48,569 nt of DNA from assembly GCA_964472875.1 (NCBI GenBank), contig CAYYMD010000021.1:1-48569 (forward strand), read 5' to 3'. The stretch comes from CAYYMD01 sp964472875. GTDB taxonomy: Bacteria; Planctomycetota; Phycisphaerae; SM23-33. The first letter of the stretch is position 1; the number at the start of each line of letters is the position of its first letter. Below are positions 1 to 8,186 of the stretch, piece after piece. The position numbers were made by a program, and so were the translations under genes. The notes beneath the pieces are model-generated. The model was not told where the DNA came from. It ran no database searches and saw only the letters and a program-made list of their open reading frames with translations.

Positions 1-312
1 GAGCAACAAAACTATAACCAACTGTCCCTATTCGACTTATAATGGGACAGTACTGCTTTTCGATATATATTATCCCCGCGTGCAATCCCGATGAATCGGG
101 ACACGACTTACCTGCTGCCTGTCTCGTGATACCGATTTTTTCTCCGGTTTAGCCGTTCGCCAGCGTTCTGGAATGTTCGCCGCCTAACATAAGCAGAATA
201 GCTTTTTATCTTGCTACCGCTTATATAATTGCCATAGTATTTTATTATTCGTTTAACATGACGAATACCGGCGGGCCCGATATTCTAAGCAATCAGTGAT
301 AAGGGAAGCAGT
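1..312. other. AT-rich leader region with three inverted repeats
   Basis: No gene is seen here. Three palindromes stand out: ACTGTCCC (21-28) with GGGACAGT (44-51), a perfect 8-bp pair with a 15-nt loop; TCCCGAT/ATCGGGA at 86-101 with a 2-nt loop; and TATTCGT (246-252) with ACGAATA (261-267), 8 nt apart and about 45 bp before the methyltransferase start. The first two resemble dispersed palindromes seen elsewhere in the window. The third lies where an operator or control-protein box of a restriction-modification system could be, which is inference only. Confidence 0.5.
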
Positions 313-1140
313 ATGAAAAATAATAACGATTTCAACCATATTTATAACGAAGATTGTATTGAGGGCATGCAAAATATTTCGTCAAGTTCAATTGACTTGG
401 TCATAACAGACCCGCCTTTTGCCATTGAGTTTCAGCCCCACAGGGCGAATTATAACCGCACCCATTCAAACGTTATGGCCGGTTATAATGAGATAAAAGC
501 GTCTGAATACGAAGAGTTCACTATTCAATGGCTAACGGAAGCTACCCGACTGCTAAAAGATACCGGAAGCATGTTTATCTTTTCCGGATGGAACAATCTA
601 AAGGATATTTTGAATGCGATAGATTGTCTCGGACTTACGACGGTTAATCATATTATCTGGAAGTACCAGTTCGGCGTTGTCTGCAAACGTAAGTTCGTTA
701 CTTCTCATTATCACTGCTTGTATATCTGCAAAGACGACAGCAAAAGAAAGTTTTTTAATAGCGCTCGATACAGCAAGGATGAACGCGACTCTCAAGGCCG
801 GAGTCTTCGGTATAAAGATTTAGAAGATGTTTGGTATATTAAAAGGGAGTATTGGCATGGTGAACAGAAAACCCCTACCAAGCTGCCAAGAGAAGTTATT
901 GAAAAAATCCTACTATATGCCAGCGAAGAAGGGGATGTTATTTTAGACCCTTTCCTTGGCTCAGGGCAGGTTGCCGTAGTAAGCAATATGCTCAGCCGAA
1001 AATATATCGGATTCGAGATAGTAGAAGAGTATTTTCGCTTTGCAAAGAAACGGCTTGATAGTGGAAAGTACCGTCTTCAGAAAAACAAAGATAAGGATAA
1101 ATCTTCGAAGCATATATCTTTATTTAGCGAGGTAAGATGA
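313..1140 (+). CDS. DNA methyltransferase of a type II restriction-modification system (beta class, N6_N4 family)
   Basis: This 275-residue protein should transfer a methyl group from S-adenosylmethionine to an exocyclic amino group in DNA. The catalytic motif IV, DPPF, is at residues 33-36 and the AdoMet-binding motif, DPFLGSG, at about 212-218. Motif IV before motif I is the beta-class order, and DPPF favours N6-adenine over N4-cytosine. It starts at an ATG after GGGAAGCAGT. Its last codon overlaps the next start in ATGA (1137-1140), so it is translationally coupled to a probable endonuclease. The gene is clearly more AT-rich than the rest of the window, which suggests acquisition by transfer. 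The family call is firm; the target site cannot be read from the sequence. Confidence 0.93.
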   Translation: MKNNNDFNHIYNEDCIEGMQNISSSSIDLVITDPPFAIEFQPHRANYNRTHSNVMAGYNEIKASEYEEFTIQWLTEATRLLKDTGSMFIFSGWNNLKDILNAIDCLGLTTVNHIIWKYQFGVVCKRKFVTSHYHCLYICKDDSKRKFFNSARYSKDERDSQGRSLRYKDLEDVWYIKREYWHGEQKTPTKLPREVIEKILLYASEEGDVILDPFLGSGQVAVVSNMLSRKYIGFEIVEEYFRFAKKRLDSGKYRLQKNKDKDKSSKHISLFSEVR

Positions 1141-1793
1141 ATTTTATTCAACTGGCAGAAACTATCGGCGAACCCCTTAAATCAGCGTTGCCCAAACAAT
1201 GGGACGGAAGAGAAAGTATCCTCGAAATGCGCGAAGCTGGCTATCCTCATTGGAAACAAATGGAATGGATAGGTTTTTATTATGAATTTCTGTGTGAGAA
1301 TATCCTTAAGGGGATAATGGAGTTTCCTGGCCCAAAGTACGGCAAACCTGAATTTGACGGATTTTATGAAGTTCCTTGGGACCTGAAAGCCCATTCAATG
1401 AACACAAGCAGCCACAAGGTAATTGTGAACGATAGCGAAGCAACTGCGAAAGCCATTGAAGAATATGGTTTCGTTGGCCTTTCTATAGCAATCGGTGAAG
1501 CTATCTACAACGACGAGGATAGAACATTTCAATTATGGCATAGCAAGCTTAAAGGCGGTTTATCGCAATACGAAAAAGAACGGGTTAAGCGAGGGGCTTG
1601 GTCTCGAATCAGAAAAGTAGCGTTCAACCTTCTGCAAATCAGCTTTATCAAGATAACCGATAACACCCTTATAAAGTGCGGTTCTTTTCAAACTGATTTC
1701 CGTAACTCCAATGGTCAGCCCAGACGTGCTAAAGTTCTAATAGACCTTGAAAAATTAGATGAGGAAACTGCTCATTTTATAGAATTCGATTAA
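1137..1793 (+). CDS. Probable type II restriction endonuclease, PD-(D/E)XK-like
   Basis: This 218-residue protein is encoded directly after, and overlapping, the methyltransferase gene, the standard arrangement of a type II system. A plausible PD-(D/E)XK active site is seen as D74, then D82-L83-K84 in FDGFYEVPWDLKAH. The N-terminal WIGFYYEFLCENIL (about residues 45-58) is a helical segment of the kind found before such cores. I do not recognise a characterised isoschizomer, so specificity is unknown. The role rests on gene position plus the D...DxK motif. Base composition matches the methyltransferase, so the two genes probably arrived together. No control-protein gene is visible in the window. 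Confidence 0.75.
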   Translation: MNFIQLAETIGEPLKSALPKQWDGRESILEMREAGYPHWKQMEWIGFYYEFLCENILKGIMEFPGPKYGKPEFDGFYEVPWDLKAHSMNTSSHKVIVNDSEATAKAIEEYGFVGLSIAIGEAIYNDEDRTFQLWHSKLKGGLSQYEKERVKRGAWSRIRKVAFNLLQISFIKITDNTLIKCGSFQTDFRNSNGQPRRAKVLIDLEKLDEETAHFIEFD

Positions 1794-1849
1794 AATTTTA
1801 TGGGCTGCTAAAGCGCTTATAGATATTGCAAAATAATTACAGTATAACC

Positions 1850-1902
1850 GGCCAGCCGTAAGCGGCGCCCCCCGCTGAAGAGGACAACCCCCGCGGCTGG
1901 CC
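1850..1902 (+). terminator. GC-rich branched stem-loop after the restriction-modification pair
   Basis: GGCCAGCCG (1850-1858) pairs perfectly with CGGCTGGCC (1894-1902). Inside it AGCGG (1861-1865) pairs with CCGCT (1872-1876), and a weak GG/CC pair is possible at 1882-1889. The outer arm is followed by C6 and a short AT stretch rather than a clean U-tract. It could be the terminator of the restriction-modification operon or a small structured RNA. It stands about 150 bp before the channel gene. Confidence 0.45.
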
Positions 1903-2052
1903 CCCCTATTTATTAGAGAAAATATTGCCTGTCCTGTTTTCGCGTGTCCTCGCCGAATTCACTCGCTTATTTCCCGCGCGTGCGTATAAAATTATTACGG
2001 CGTAAGGATTACGGTAAATTCACGGCCGGTTTTTTTGAAAGAGGAGCGAATC

Positions 2053-2673
2053 ATGGACACGTTAGCGTTTCTGGGAATGTCGGGCGCGGAGTGGAAGGTT
2101 TACGGCTTCATCGCCCTTCGCGTGGCGATAACGGTCGCACTTGGCTACCTGGTGTATAACGGCATACGCGTGGGCCTGCGGTCGCTCCAGCGTCGCGGCC
2201 GTCTGCACGAGCAGATGCAGGCCATGCTCGCGCTGCTGCTGCGGTGGATAATCATCGTGCTGGTGGCGCTGATGGTGCTCCAGCAGGTGGGCGTGCCGGT
2301 TGCGGGTCTGTGGGCGTCGCTGCTGGCGGTGGGCGCGATGGTGGCCATCGGCTTCGTGGCCGTGTGGAGCGTTCTGAGCAACATCACCTGCGCGATGGTG
2401 CTGGTGATAACGCGGCCGTTCGCGCTCGGCGACGAGATAGAGATAATCGAGACCGGCGGCGGGCAGGGCCTGCGCGGCAGGGTGATGGGCTTCAACATGA
2501 TTTACACGGTCATCGAGGAGGCCGGCGAGGGCGGCGGCGCCCGCGTAATGATACCCAACAACGTCTTCCTTCAAAAGTGCATCCGCCGGCACAAGACGGC
2601 CGGGGGAAAGGGACTCGTCCGCGAGATATTCACACAGGCCGTCAAAGGCGAGAAGGATGAGCCCGAGGAATAA
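2053..2673 (+). CDS. MscS-like mechanosensitive channel, short form
   Basis: A 206-residue inner-membrane protein of the small-conductance mechanosensitive channel family, which opens under membrane tension to release solutes. Helices are visible at about residues 17-36, 60-82 and 84-118; the last is the pore helix, rich in Gly/Ala (VGAMVAIGFVAVWSVLSNI). It is followed by the conserved beta-domain start RPFALGDEIEI and a PNNVF motif typical of the family. The C-terminal cytoplasmic domain is shorter than in E. coli MscS (286 residues). The ATG at 2053 follows GAGGAG; an upstream in-frame TTG at 2035 is less likely. The next gene begins 51 bp later on the same strand. Confidence 0.88.
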   Translation: MDTLAFLGMSGAEWKVYGFIALRVAITVALGYLVYNGIRVGLRSLQRRGRLHEQMQAMLALLLRWIIIVLVALMVLQQVGVPVAGLWASLLAVGAMVAIGFVAVWSVLSNITCAMVLVITRPFALGDEIEIIETGGGQGLRGRVMGFNMIYTVIEEAGEGGGARVMIPNNVFLQKCIRRHKTAGGKGLVREIFTQAVKGEKDEPEE

Positions 2674-2724
2674 ACGGTGAAAAATCCGGCGGGATATTTA
2701 CAAATAGATGAGCGGGCGTAAAAT

Positions 2725-4386
2725 ATGGTCATGACAAATCCGGCAAAAAACAGCCGCAAAATCCGGCGCAAGGTCATTTTACTGCTGCCGGCCGTGCTGG
2801 CCGCGGCCGTCGCCGTCGCACAGGACAAACCCGCCGCCACTGCGCCGGCCTCGGGGCCCCCGCCCGGCGCGCGTGTAATCGAAGAGGGCTGGTTCCCCCC
2901 GAAAAAGGTGAACCGCCCGCCCCTGCCCGAGGAGGTCACCAACGCCTTCGTCATCCCCATCCACAAGGCGATAACGCCCACGCTGGCCGACATCGTCCAG
3001 AGGAAGGTTATCCGCTGCAAAACCGGCGAGGCGCAACTGGTCGTGTTCGACATGGACACGCCCGGCGGCCGCAGCGACGCCATGGACCAGATAGTCCGCA
3101 TGATACTCGATGACCTTGAGGGCATCCGCACCGTGGCGTACGTGAACCCGGAGGCGTTCAGCGCGGGGGCGATAATATCGCTGGCCTGCGACGAAATAGC
3201 CGTCTCGCCCACGGGCGTCATCGGCGACGCCATGCCGATTTACATGGGCCCCCAGGGCGTGCAGGAACTGCCGGATAAGGTCCGCAAGAAGTTCGAATCG
3301 GCCATGCGGTCGCAGGTCCGCGTGCTGGCAAAGCAGAACGGCTACAACGTCGCCATGTGCGAGGCGATGATAACCATCGACATGGAGATATGGCTGATAC
3401 GCAACCGGCGGACGCGCGAACTGAAGATTGTCGATGCGGCCGAGTGGCGCGACCGCGTGGCCGCGGCGCCGGGCCGCAGCGCCGCCACGCAACCGGCCGG
3501 GGGCTCGCGCGAATGGGAATATTTGCTCACCATAGACACCGCCGATGAACTGGTGACGCTGACCGGCGACGAGGCGCACAGGTACGGCCTGGCCGCTCAC
3601 GTGTTCCAAAGCAGAGACGAACTGAACGAGCATTACAACGTGACGGCGGCGGCGACGTATCTCGGCGACACGTGGTCGGAGCGGCTGGTGCGGTTCCTGA
3701 CCTCGCCGGTGGTCTCGTCTCTGCTGTTCATGGGGGCGATTTTCTTCGCGTACGTGGAGATGCACTCGCCGGGCTTCGGCATTCCCGGGGCGCTGGCGGT
3801 GGCGTGTTTCGCGCTTATGCTGGGCAGCCGGTACCTCATCGGCATGGCCCAGTGGTGGGAGGTGGCCGTGCTGGTCATCGGCATTTTGCTGATACTGGCC
3901 GAGATATTAGTCATCCCCGGCTTCGGCGTGGCGGGCGTGCTGGGGGCTGTGTTCGTGCTGGCGGCGCTTGCGGCGATAATCATTCCCAACGCGCCGAACG
4001 AATGGCCCATCCCGAAGACCGACCTGGACTGGAGCGTGTTCGCCAACGGGTTATACGCGCTTATCGTGGCGTTCATAGGCGCCACCATGGCCGCGGCCGT
4101 GGCCGCGCGGTACCTGCCGAAGATACCGCTGGCAAGCCGACTCGTGCTGGCCTCGGCCGAGAAGACGCCCGAGGCGGCCGTCGGCGAGACCTCGCCCTAC
4201 CGCCGCGTTTCGGCCGGCGACAAGGGCACGGTCGAAAGCACGTGCCGACCGGTGGGAAAGGTGCGGATAGGCGACGATTTGCTTGACGCCGTCAGCGAAT
4301 CGGGCATTATTAAGGCCGGGCGGAAGGTCAAGGTCCTCCGCCGCAGCGGCAACCGCCTTGTGGTCGAAGAAATTCAGGAGGCGTAA
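2725..4386 (+). CDS. NfeD long form: membrane-bound ClpP-class serine protease with C-terminal NfeD OB fold
   Basis: A 553-residue secreted/membrane protein. An N-terminal signal segment (about 16-33) precedes a ClpP-like protease domain (about 70-300) with the nucleophile motif FSAG (Ser146) and a candidate general-base lysine near residue 185, as in archaeal PH1510. Several hydrophobic helices follow at about 330-480. The C-terminal 70 residues form the NfeD OB-fold domain (GDKGTVESTCRPVGKVRIG). It is the first gene of a plus-strand run with a short NfeD and FloA, a well-known neighbourhood thought to act in membrane-protein quality control and microdomain organisation. The start is the ATG at 2725; another ATG lies two codons later. 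Confidence 0.92.
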   Translation: MVMTNPAKNSRKIRRKVILLLPAVLAAAVAVAQDKPAATAPASGPPPGARVIEEGWFPPKKVNRPPLPEEVTNAFVIPIHKAITPTLADIVQRKVIRCKTGEAQLVVFDMDTPGGRSDAMDQIVRMILDDLEGIRTVAYVNPEAFSAGAIISLACDEIAVSPTGVIGDAMPIYMGPQGVQELPDKVRKKFESAMRSQVRVLAKQNGYNVAMCEAMITIDMEIWLIRNRRTRELKIVDAAEWRDRVAAAPGRSAATQPAGGSREWEYLLTIDTADELVTLTGDEAHRYGLAAHVFQSRDELNEHYNVTAAATYLGDTWSERLVRFLTSPVVSSLLFMGAIFFAYVEMHSPGFGIPGALAVACFALMLGSRYLIGMAQWWEVAVLVIGILLILAEILVIPGFGVAGVLGAVFVLAALAAIIIPNAPNEWPIPKTDLDWSVFANGLYALIVAFIGATMAAAVAARYLPKIPLASRLVLASAEKTPEAAVGETSPYRRVSAGDKGTVESTCRPVGKVRIGDDLLDAVSESGIIKAGRKVKVLRRSGNRLVVEEIQEA

Positions 4387-4881
4387 ATGTTGGCAAAAAT
4401 AGGTTACATCATCGCCCTGTTCGCCGGCTCGCTGGTGTGCTTCTCGCTGGAGGTCATCACGCCGAGTTTCGGCATACTTGCGCTTATGGGCGTCGGCGCG
4501 ATGGCCGGGGCGATATGGTTCGGCTTCACGGCCGGCCCGGCGGTGGGGTTCATCGTGATAGCGGCGGCGCTGATTATCGTGCCGGCGTACCTGGTATTCC
4601 TGGTCAAGCACATAAGCAAGCTGCCCTTCGGGCGACGGGTCATTCTCAAAGAGCCCGAGCACGGCGAACCCGGCGCGGGCACGCCCAGGGGCGAGCAATA
4701 CCGCAAGCTGGTCGGCAAGACCGGCACGGCCGCGACGGACCTGCGGCCGTCGGGCGCGGTGAAAATCGACGGGGCGCGTTACGACGCCTCGGCCGAGAGC
4801 GGCATGATAGAAGAAGGCAGCGAGATAAAGGTCATCCGCGCCACGGGAATGAACGTGGTGGTGCGGGAAATGAAGGAATAA
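4387..4881 (+). CDS. NfeD short form (membrane helices plus OB fold)
   Basis: A 164-residue membrane protein with hydrophobic helices at about residues 4-28, 31-48 and 52-74, then a soluble C-terminal OB-fold domain (about 95-164) containing GKTGTAATDLRPSG and a closing VKVIRATG-like strand. This is the short NfeD type that accompanies flotillin-like proteins. It starts immediately after the stop codon of the long NfeD gene, so the two are co-translated, and lies 94 bp before FloA. It is inferred to be the partner or anchor of FloA in functional membrane microdomains. Confidence 0.9.
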   Translation: MLAKIGYIIALFAGSLVCFSLEVITPSFGILALMGVGAMAGAIWFGFTAGPAVGFIVIAAALIIVPAYLVFLVKHISKLPFGRRVILKEPEHGEPGAGTPRGEQYRKLVGKTGTAATDLRPSGAVKIDGARYDASAESGMIEEGSEIKVIRATGMNVVVREMKE

Positions 4882-4975
4882 TTTCAAACGCCCTTTCGCC
4901 CGGAGCGGAATAGTGGTATAAGGGCCGGGTGGAAATGTTACACGTGATATTCATAACCGGGAAAGGAGACGCAAC

Positions 4976-6007
4976 ATGAGTGCATTAGCGTGGATTCTTA
5001 TCATAATCATCGGGCTTCCGCTTGCCGTCATACTGCTGCTTTTCGCGCCGCTGTTCGGGCTGTGGATACAGGCGCTGTCGGCGCACGCGGGCGTGGGCAT
5101 AATGGAAATGATCGGCATGCGGCTGCGGAAGGTGAACCCGCAGCTGATCGTCATATCGCGGATACAGGCGGTGCGCGCGGGGCTGGAAATTTCCACCGGG
5201 CAGCTGGAGAGCCACTACCTGGCCGGCGGGCGGCCCGTCAACGTCACCCGCGCGCTAATCGCGGCCGACCGCGCCAACATCGAGCTGACGTGGAAGACCG
5301 CCACGGCCATCGACCTTGCCGGGCGCGACATACTCGAGGCCGTGCAGACCTCGGTTAACCCCAAGGTCATCGACTGCCCCAATCCCTCCTCCGGCAAGAC
5401 GACGGTGGACGCGGTGGCCAAGGACGGCATCCAGGTAAAGGCCCGCGGGCGGGTGACCGTGCGGGCGAACATCGACCGGCTGGTCGGAGGCGCCACCGAA
5501 GAGACCATCATCGCACGCGTGGGCGAGGGCATAGTAACGACCATCGGCTCGGCCGAGACGTACAAAACGGTGCTGGAGAACCCCGACACAATCTCGCAGC
5601 GCGTCCTGGAGAAGGGGCTGGACGCCGGCACGGCGTTCGAAATCCTCTCCATCGACATCGCCGACGTGGACGTGGGCAGCAACGTCGGGGCACAGTTGCA
5701 GGCCGACCAGGCCGAGGCCGACAAGCGACGCTACCAGGCCGAGGCCGAGAAACGCCGCGCAATGGCGATGGCACGCGAGCAGGAAATGAAGGCCCTTACC
5801 CAGGAGAACCAGGCCAAGGTCGTCCTGGCCGAAGCGGAGATACCCAAGGCCATGGCCGAGGCGTTCCGCAGCGGGAACCTGGGCATAATGGACTACTACC
5901 GCATGAAGAACATCCAGGCCGACACCAACATGCGCGACAGCATCGGCGGCGGCCAGGAGAAAGAAGGCGACGAAGAGGAATCCGAAGACGACCAGGGCGG
6001 CAGGTAA
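4976..6007 (+). CDS. floA: FloA, flotillin-like scaffold protein (UPF0365)
   Basis: A 343-residue flotillin-like protein that organises membrane microdomains. Residues 3-38 form an N-terminal hydrophobic hairpin; the SPFH-like region follows (about 50-235), with the family stretch NPQLIVISRIQAVRAGLEIS and an internal VNPKVIDCP. A charged coiled coil with repeated QAEADKRR/QAEAEKRR units spans about 240-310, and the C-terminus is acidic. The length matches the family (about 330). A good GGAAAGGAGA ribosome site precedes the ATG. It sits directly behind the two NfeD genes, the classical arrangement. Confidence 0.95.
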   Translation: MSALAWILIIIIGLPLAVILLLFAPLFGLWIQALSAHAGVGIMEMIGMRLRKVNPQLIVISRIQAVRAGLEISTGQLESHYLAGGRPVNVTRALIAADRANIELTWKTATAIDLAGRDILEAVQTSVNPKVIDCPNPSSGKTTVDAVAKDGIQVKARGRVTVRANIDRLVGGATEETIIARVGEGIVTTIGSAETYKTVLENPDTISQRVLEKGLDAGTAFEILSIDIADVDVGSNVGAQLQADQAEADKRRYQAEAEKRRAMAMAREQEMKALTQENQAKVVLAEAEIPKAMAEAFRSGNLGIMDYYRMKNIQADTNMRDSIGGGQEKEGDEEESEDDQGGR

Positions 6008-6013
6008 AATCGA

Positions 6014-6562
6014 ATGACTACCGGCTTGTGCATACTGGCGGGCGTTGTCAACACGCCCATACTGGCGGACATCGAAGATCTCTTCGAGATCGGCCTGATT
6101 ATCGTGCTGGTTCTGGCCAGCGTAATCGCCTCCATTGTCCAAAAGGCAAAAGAGGCATCGCAGCAGCGCAAAAAGCAGGCCGGGAACCGCCAACAGGGAC
6201 AGCAGCCACCGCCTCCGCGCAAGCGGCAGGCCCGCCAGGAAGGCAGCACCCTCGACCTGGCCGAGTCGGTCCGCAGGCGCACCGCACAGCAACAGCAGCA
6301 GGCGCGCCGTCGCCGCAAGACCCCCGCCAAACCCGCCCCCCAACAATACCACCAGCGGCCGAAAACCGTAAAGGAATACGTCAAAAAGGGCGCCGGCTCC
6401 ACGCGGATGCCGCAAGCGCGAGGCCTGATGAAACCCGTCAAAAAAACCAGGCGCAAAACCTACCTTATAACCCCTTCCGACGCGCGCCAGGCGGTGGTGT
6501 ATCACGAAATACTCTCGGCGCCCAAGGCCACCAGAAAAGCGCCGGAAATGTGGGAAATGTAA
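6014..6562 (+). CDS. Single-pass membrane protein with Gln/Arg/Pro-rich tail, function unknown
   Basis: A 182-residue protein six bases after floA. One membrane helix is visible at about residues 26-44 (GLIIVLVLASVIASIV). It is followed by a long low-complexity cytoplasmic region rich in Gln, Arg, Lys and Pro (about 50-150). A more ordered C-terminus, YLITPSDARQAVVYHEILSAP, looks like a short conserved docking motif, perhaps shared with similarly placed planctomycete proteins. I cannot assign a function. The tight spacing suggests translation with floA and a possible accessory role at the membrane. Confidence 0.75.
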   Translation: MTTGLCILAGVVNTPILADIEDLFEIGLIIVLVLASVIASIVQKAKEASQQRKKQAGNRQQGQQPPPPRKRQARQEGSTLDLAESVRRRTAQQQQQARRRRKTPAKPAPQQYHQRPKTVKEYVKKGAGSTRMPQARGLMKPVKKTRRKTYLITPSDARQAVVYHEILSAPKATRKAPEMWEM

Positions 6563-6568
6563 AACCGC

Positions 6569-7603
6569 ATGGCCGGAATATCGGAATACCGCAATACCGA
6601 AATACCGGAGGGCCTGCTTGAGACGATACAGCGTCGCGTGCCGCTGACGCCGCGGCCTTACGAGCAACTGGCCGCCGAACTCAACCACCGGACGGATGAG
6701 ATTATCTCCGCGATAAAACAGTTGCGCAAATCGGGCGTCATCCGCGAGATTTCCGGCATATTCGACGCTGCCGCCCTGGGCTACTCACAGACGCTGGCGG
6801 CCTTTTGCGTGGATGAAGACCGCCTGCGGCAAGCGGGCGAGACCGTGGCCGCACATCCCGGCGTGTCGCACTGCTACGGCCGCGGCGGCGATTACAACCT
6901 GTGGTTCACGCTAACTGTTTCGCCCCGCAGCAGACTCGGCATGGCCGGCACAATCGCCGCCCTGGCAAAAAAGTGCCGCCCCGAGAAATCACTCAACCTG
7001 CCGACGATGAAGCGCTACAAACTTCACGTTCAATTCGGCCGCGCCACCGGCGCGCCAGCCCCGCCGCAAGCGAAGCCGGAATCCACATCACCGGCCGCAC
7101 CAACCGAGCAGCAGATACGCGCAATACGCGCGCTCCAGCAGGACCTTCCCGCCCGGGAGGCGCCGTTCGACGAAATTGCCGGGCGGTTCGACCTCGATAC
7201 CGACACGCTCCTGGTCCACGGGGCGGACTTTCTGTCGGCCGGCTGGATGCGGCGATACGCGGCCGTGCTGCACCATCGCGCGGCCGGAGCAACGGACAAT
7301 GTCATGGTCGCCTGGCGGGTGAGCGACCGGCTCGCCGACGCCGCAGGCGCCGCATGTTCGCGGTTCGAAAACATCAGCCACTGCTACCTTCGCGCCACCG
7401 ACGGCGACTGGCGATGGAACCTGTTCACCATGATTCACGGCACAAGCGGGGAAGAATGCGAAAACACCGTCGCCCGGGTGGTCGAGGCCACCGGACTTGA
7501 CGACTACGTAAAACTCTACACCACGCGCGAATTCAAAAAACGCCGTGTCGAACTGTTCGGCGACGACGAACGCATCTGGGAAAATGAGAACTCCCCCGAA
7601 TAA
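6569..7603 (+). CDS. Fused AhbA-AhbB siroheme decarboxylase (Lrp/AsnC-like)
   Basis: A 344-residue protein made of two Lrp/AsnC-type halves, each a winged helix plus a ferredoxin-like domain. The first half (about 10-155) has GVSHCYGRGGDYNLWFTLTV, typical of AhbA. The second (about 185-335) has MRRYAAVLHHRAAG and ISHCYLRATDGDWRWNLFTM, typical of AhbB. AhbA and AhbB together convert siroheme to 12,18-didecarboxysiroheme in the alternative heme (or heme d1) pathway and are usually separate proteins of about 160 residues. A Pro/Ala-rich linker joins them here. The N-terminal coding sequence contains tandem GGAATACC-like repeats, so the exact start (ATG 6569) is less certain. It begins 6 bp after the preceding gene. 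Confidence 0.87.
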   Translation: MAGISEYRNTEIPEGLLETIQRRVPLTPRPYEQLAAELNHRTDEIISAIKQLRKSGVIREISGIFDAAALGYSQTLAAFCVDEDRLRQAGETVAAHPGVSHCYGRGGDYNLWFTLTVSPRSRLGMAGTIAALAKKCRPEKSLNLPTMKRYKLHVQFGRATGAPAPPQAKPESTSPAAPTEQQIRAIRALQQDLPAREAPFDEIAGRFDLDTDTLLVHGADFLSAGWMRRYAAVLHHRAAGATDNVMVAWRVSDRLADAAGAACSRFENISHCYLRATDGDWRWNLFTMIHGTSGEECENTVARVVEATGLDDYVKLYTTREFKKRRVELFGDDERIWENENSPE

Positions 7604-7607
7604 ATCC

Positions 7608-8186
7608 TTATGATTGGCCGTGCCTGCCGGCGCGTTGTATTGCCTCGTTGATGATGCGGTTGACCTCCTGGTGGTCGCAAACGTGAACCCACCCCGTCTG
7701 GTGCGGGGGCGGCGTGTCCGGCTTCTGCGCGGCCGTGCGGAAAAATATGCTCCCCAGCCCCAGCAGCCGCTCTCCCCGCGTGGCCGCCGGCAGCGTCTGA
7801 GTGATGTTCTTCAGCAGGCAATGGCAGATATTCGAGCCGGGCAGCCCGCCGATGCGAATCACACGGAGGTTAGTCAGCACATACAGGTGTCCCACCCACT
7901 GGAAACACGCAATCACCACGCGAACGGCCGCCGCCGCCAAACACACTATGAAAATAGTCCGCCGGGGGACCGCAAGGTTGAACTGGTCCAGAAGCGCCGC
8001 CACGCCGGCGATGACCGACGCCCCCATCACAACCTGCCACGACACCAGCCATACGAACCAGCCGCTTGGCTTTATCGCCAGAACAATAATCTCGCCGTCC
8101 TGGAGCGTGTCCTCCAGGCGGTCCTCGGCCAGCGCTATTGCGGGAGATTTTGCGGCCGATGCTCCTGTTCCTTCACCGATTGGCAT
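7608..8186 (-). CDS. PH-domain (bPH2/DUF304-like) membrane protein
   Basis: A 192-residue protein with two membrane helices at about residues 43-65 and 75-95, followed by a bacterial PH-like domain that opens with YVLTNLRVIRIGG, the hallmark of this family. The C-terminal part ends in a helix (DHQEVNRIINEAIQRA). The biochemical role of these proteins is poorly known; related YdbS/YdbT-type proteins are membrane-associated. The gene converges with the siroheme decarboxylase gene, ending 5 bp from it. The ATG at 8186 has only a weak ribosome site. Confidence 0.8.
   Translation of the reverse strand: MPIGEGTGASAAKSPAIALAEDRLEDTLQDGEIIVLAIKPSGWFVWLVSWQVVMGASVIAGVAALLDQFNLAVPRRTIFIVCLAAAAVRVVIACFQWVGHLYVLTNLRVIRIGGLPGSNICHCLLKNITQTLPAATRGERLLGLGSIFFRTAAQKPDTPPPHQTGWVHVCDHQEVNRIINEAIQRAGRHGQS

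Noticed and set aside
5255..6688. 477-codon open frame on the minus strand opposite floA and its neighbours
   Set aside because: Its His/Arg/Gly/Val-rich composition is that of a GC-rich antisense shadow, and the plus strand carries recognised genes throughout.
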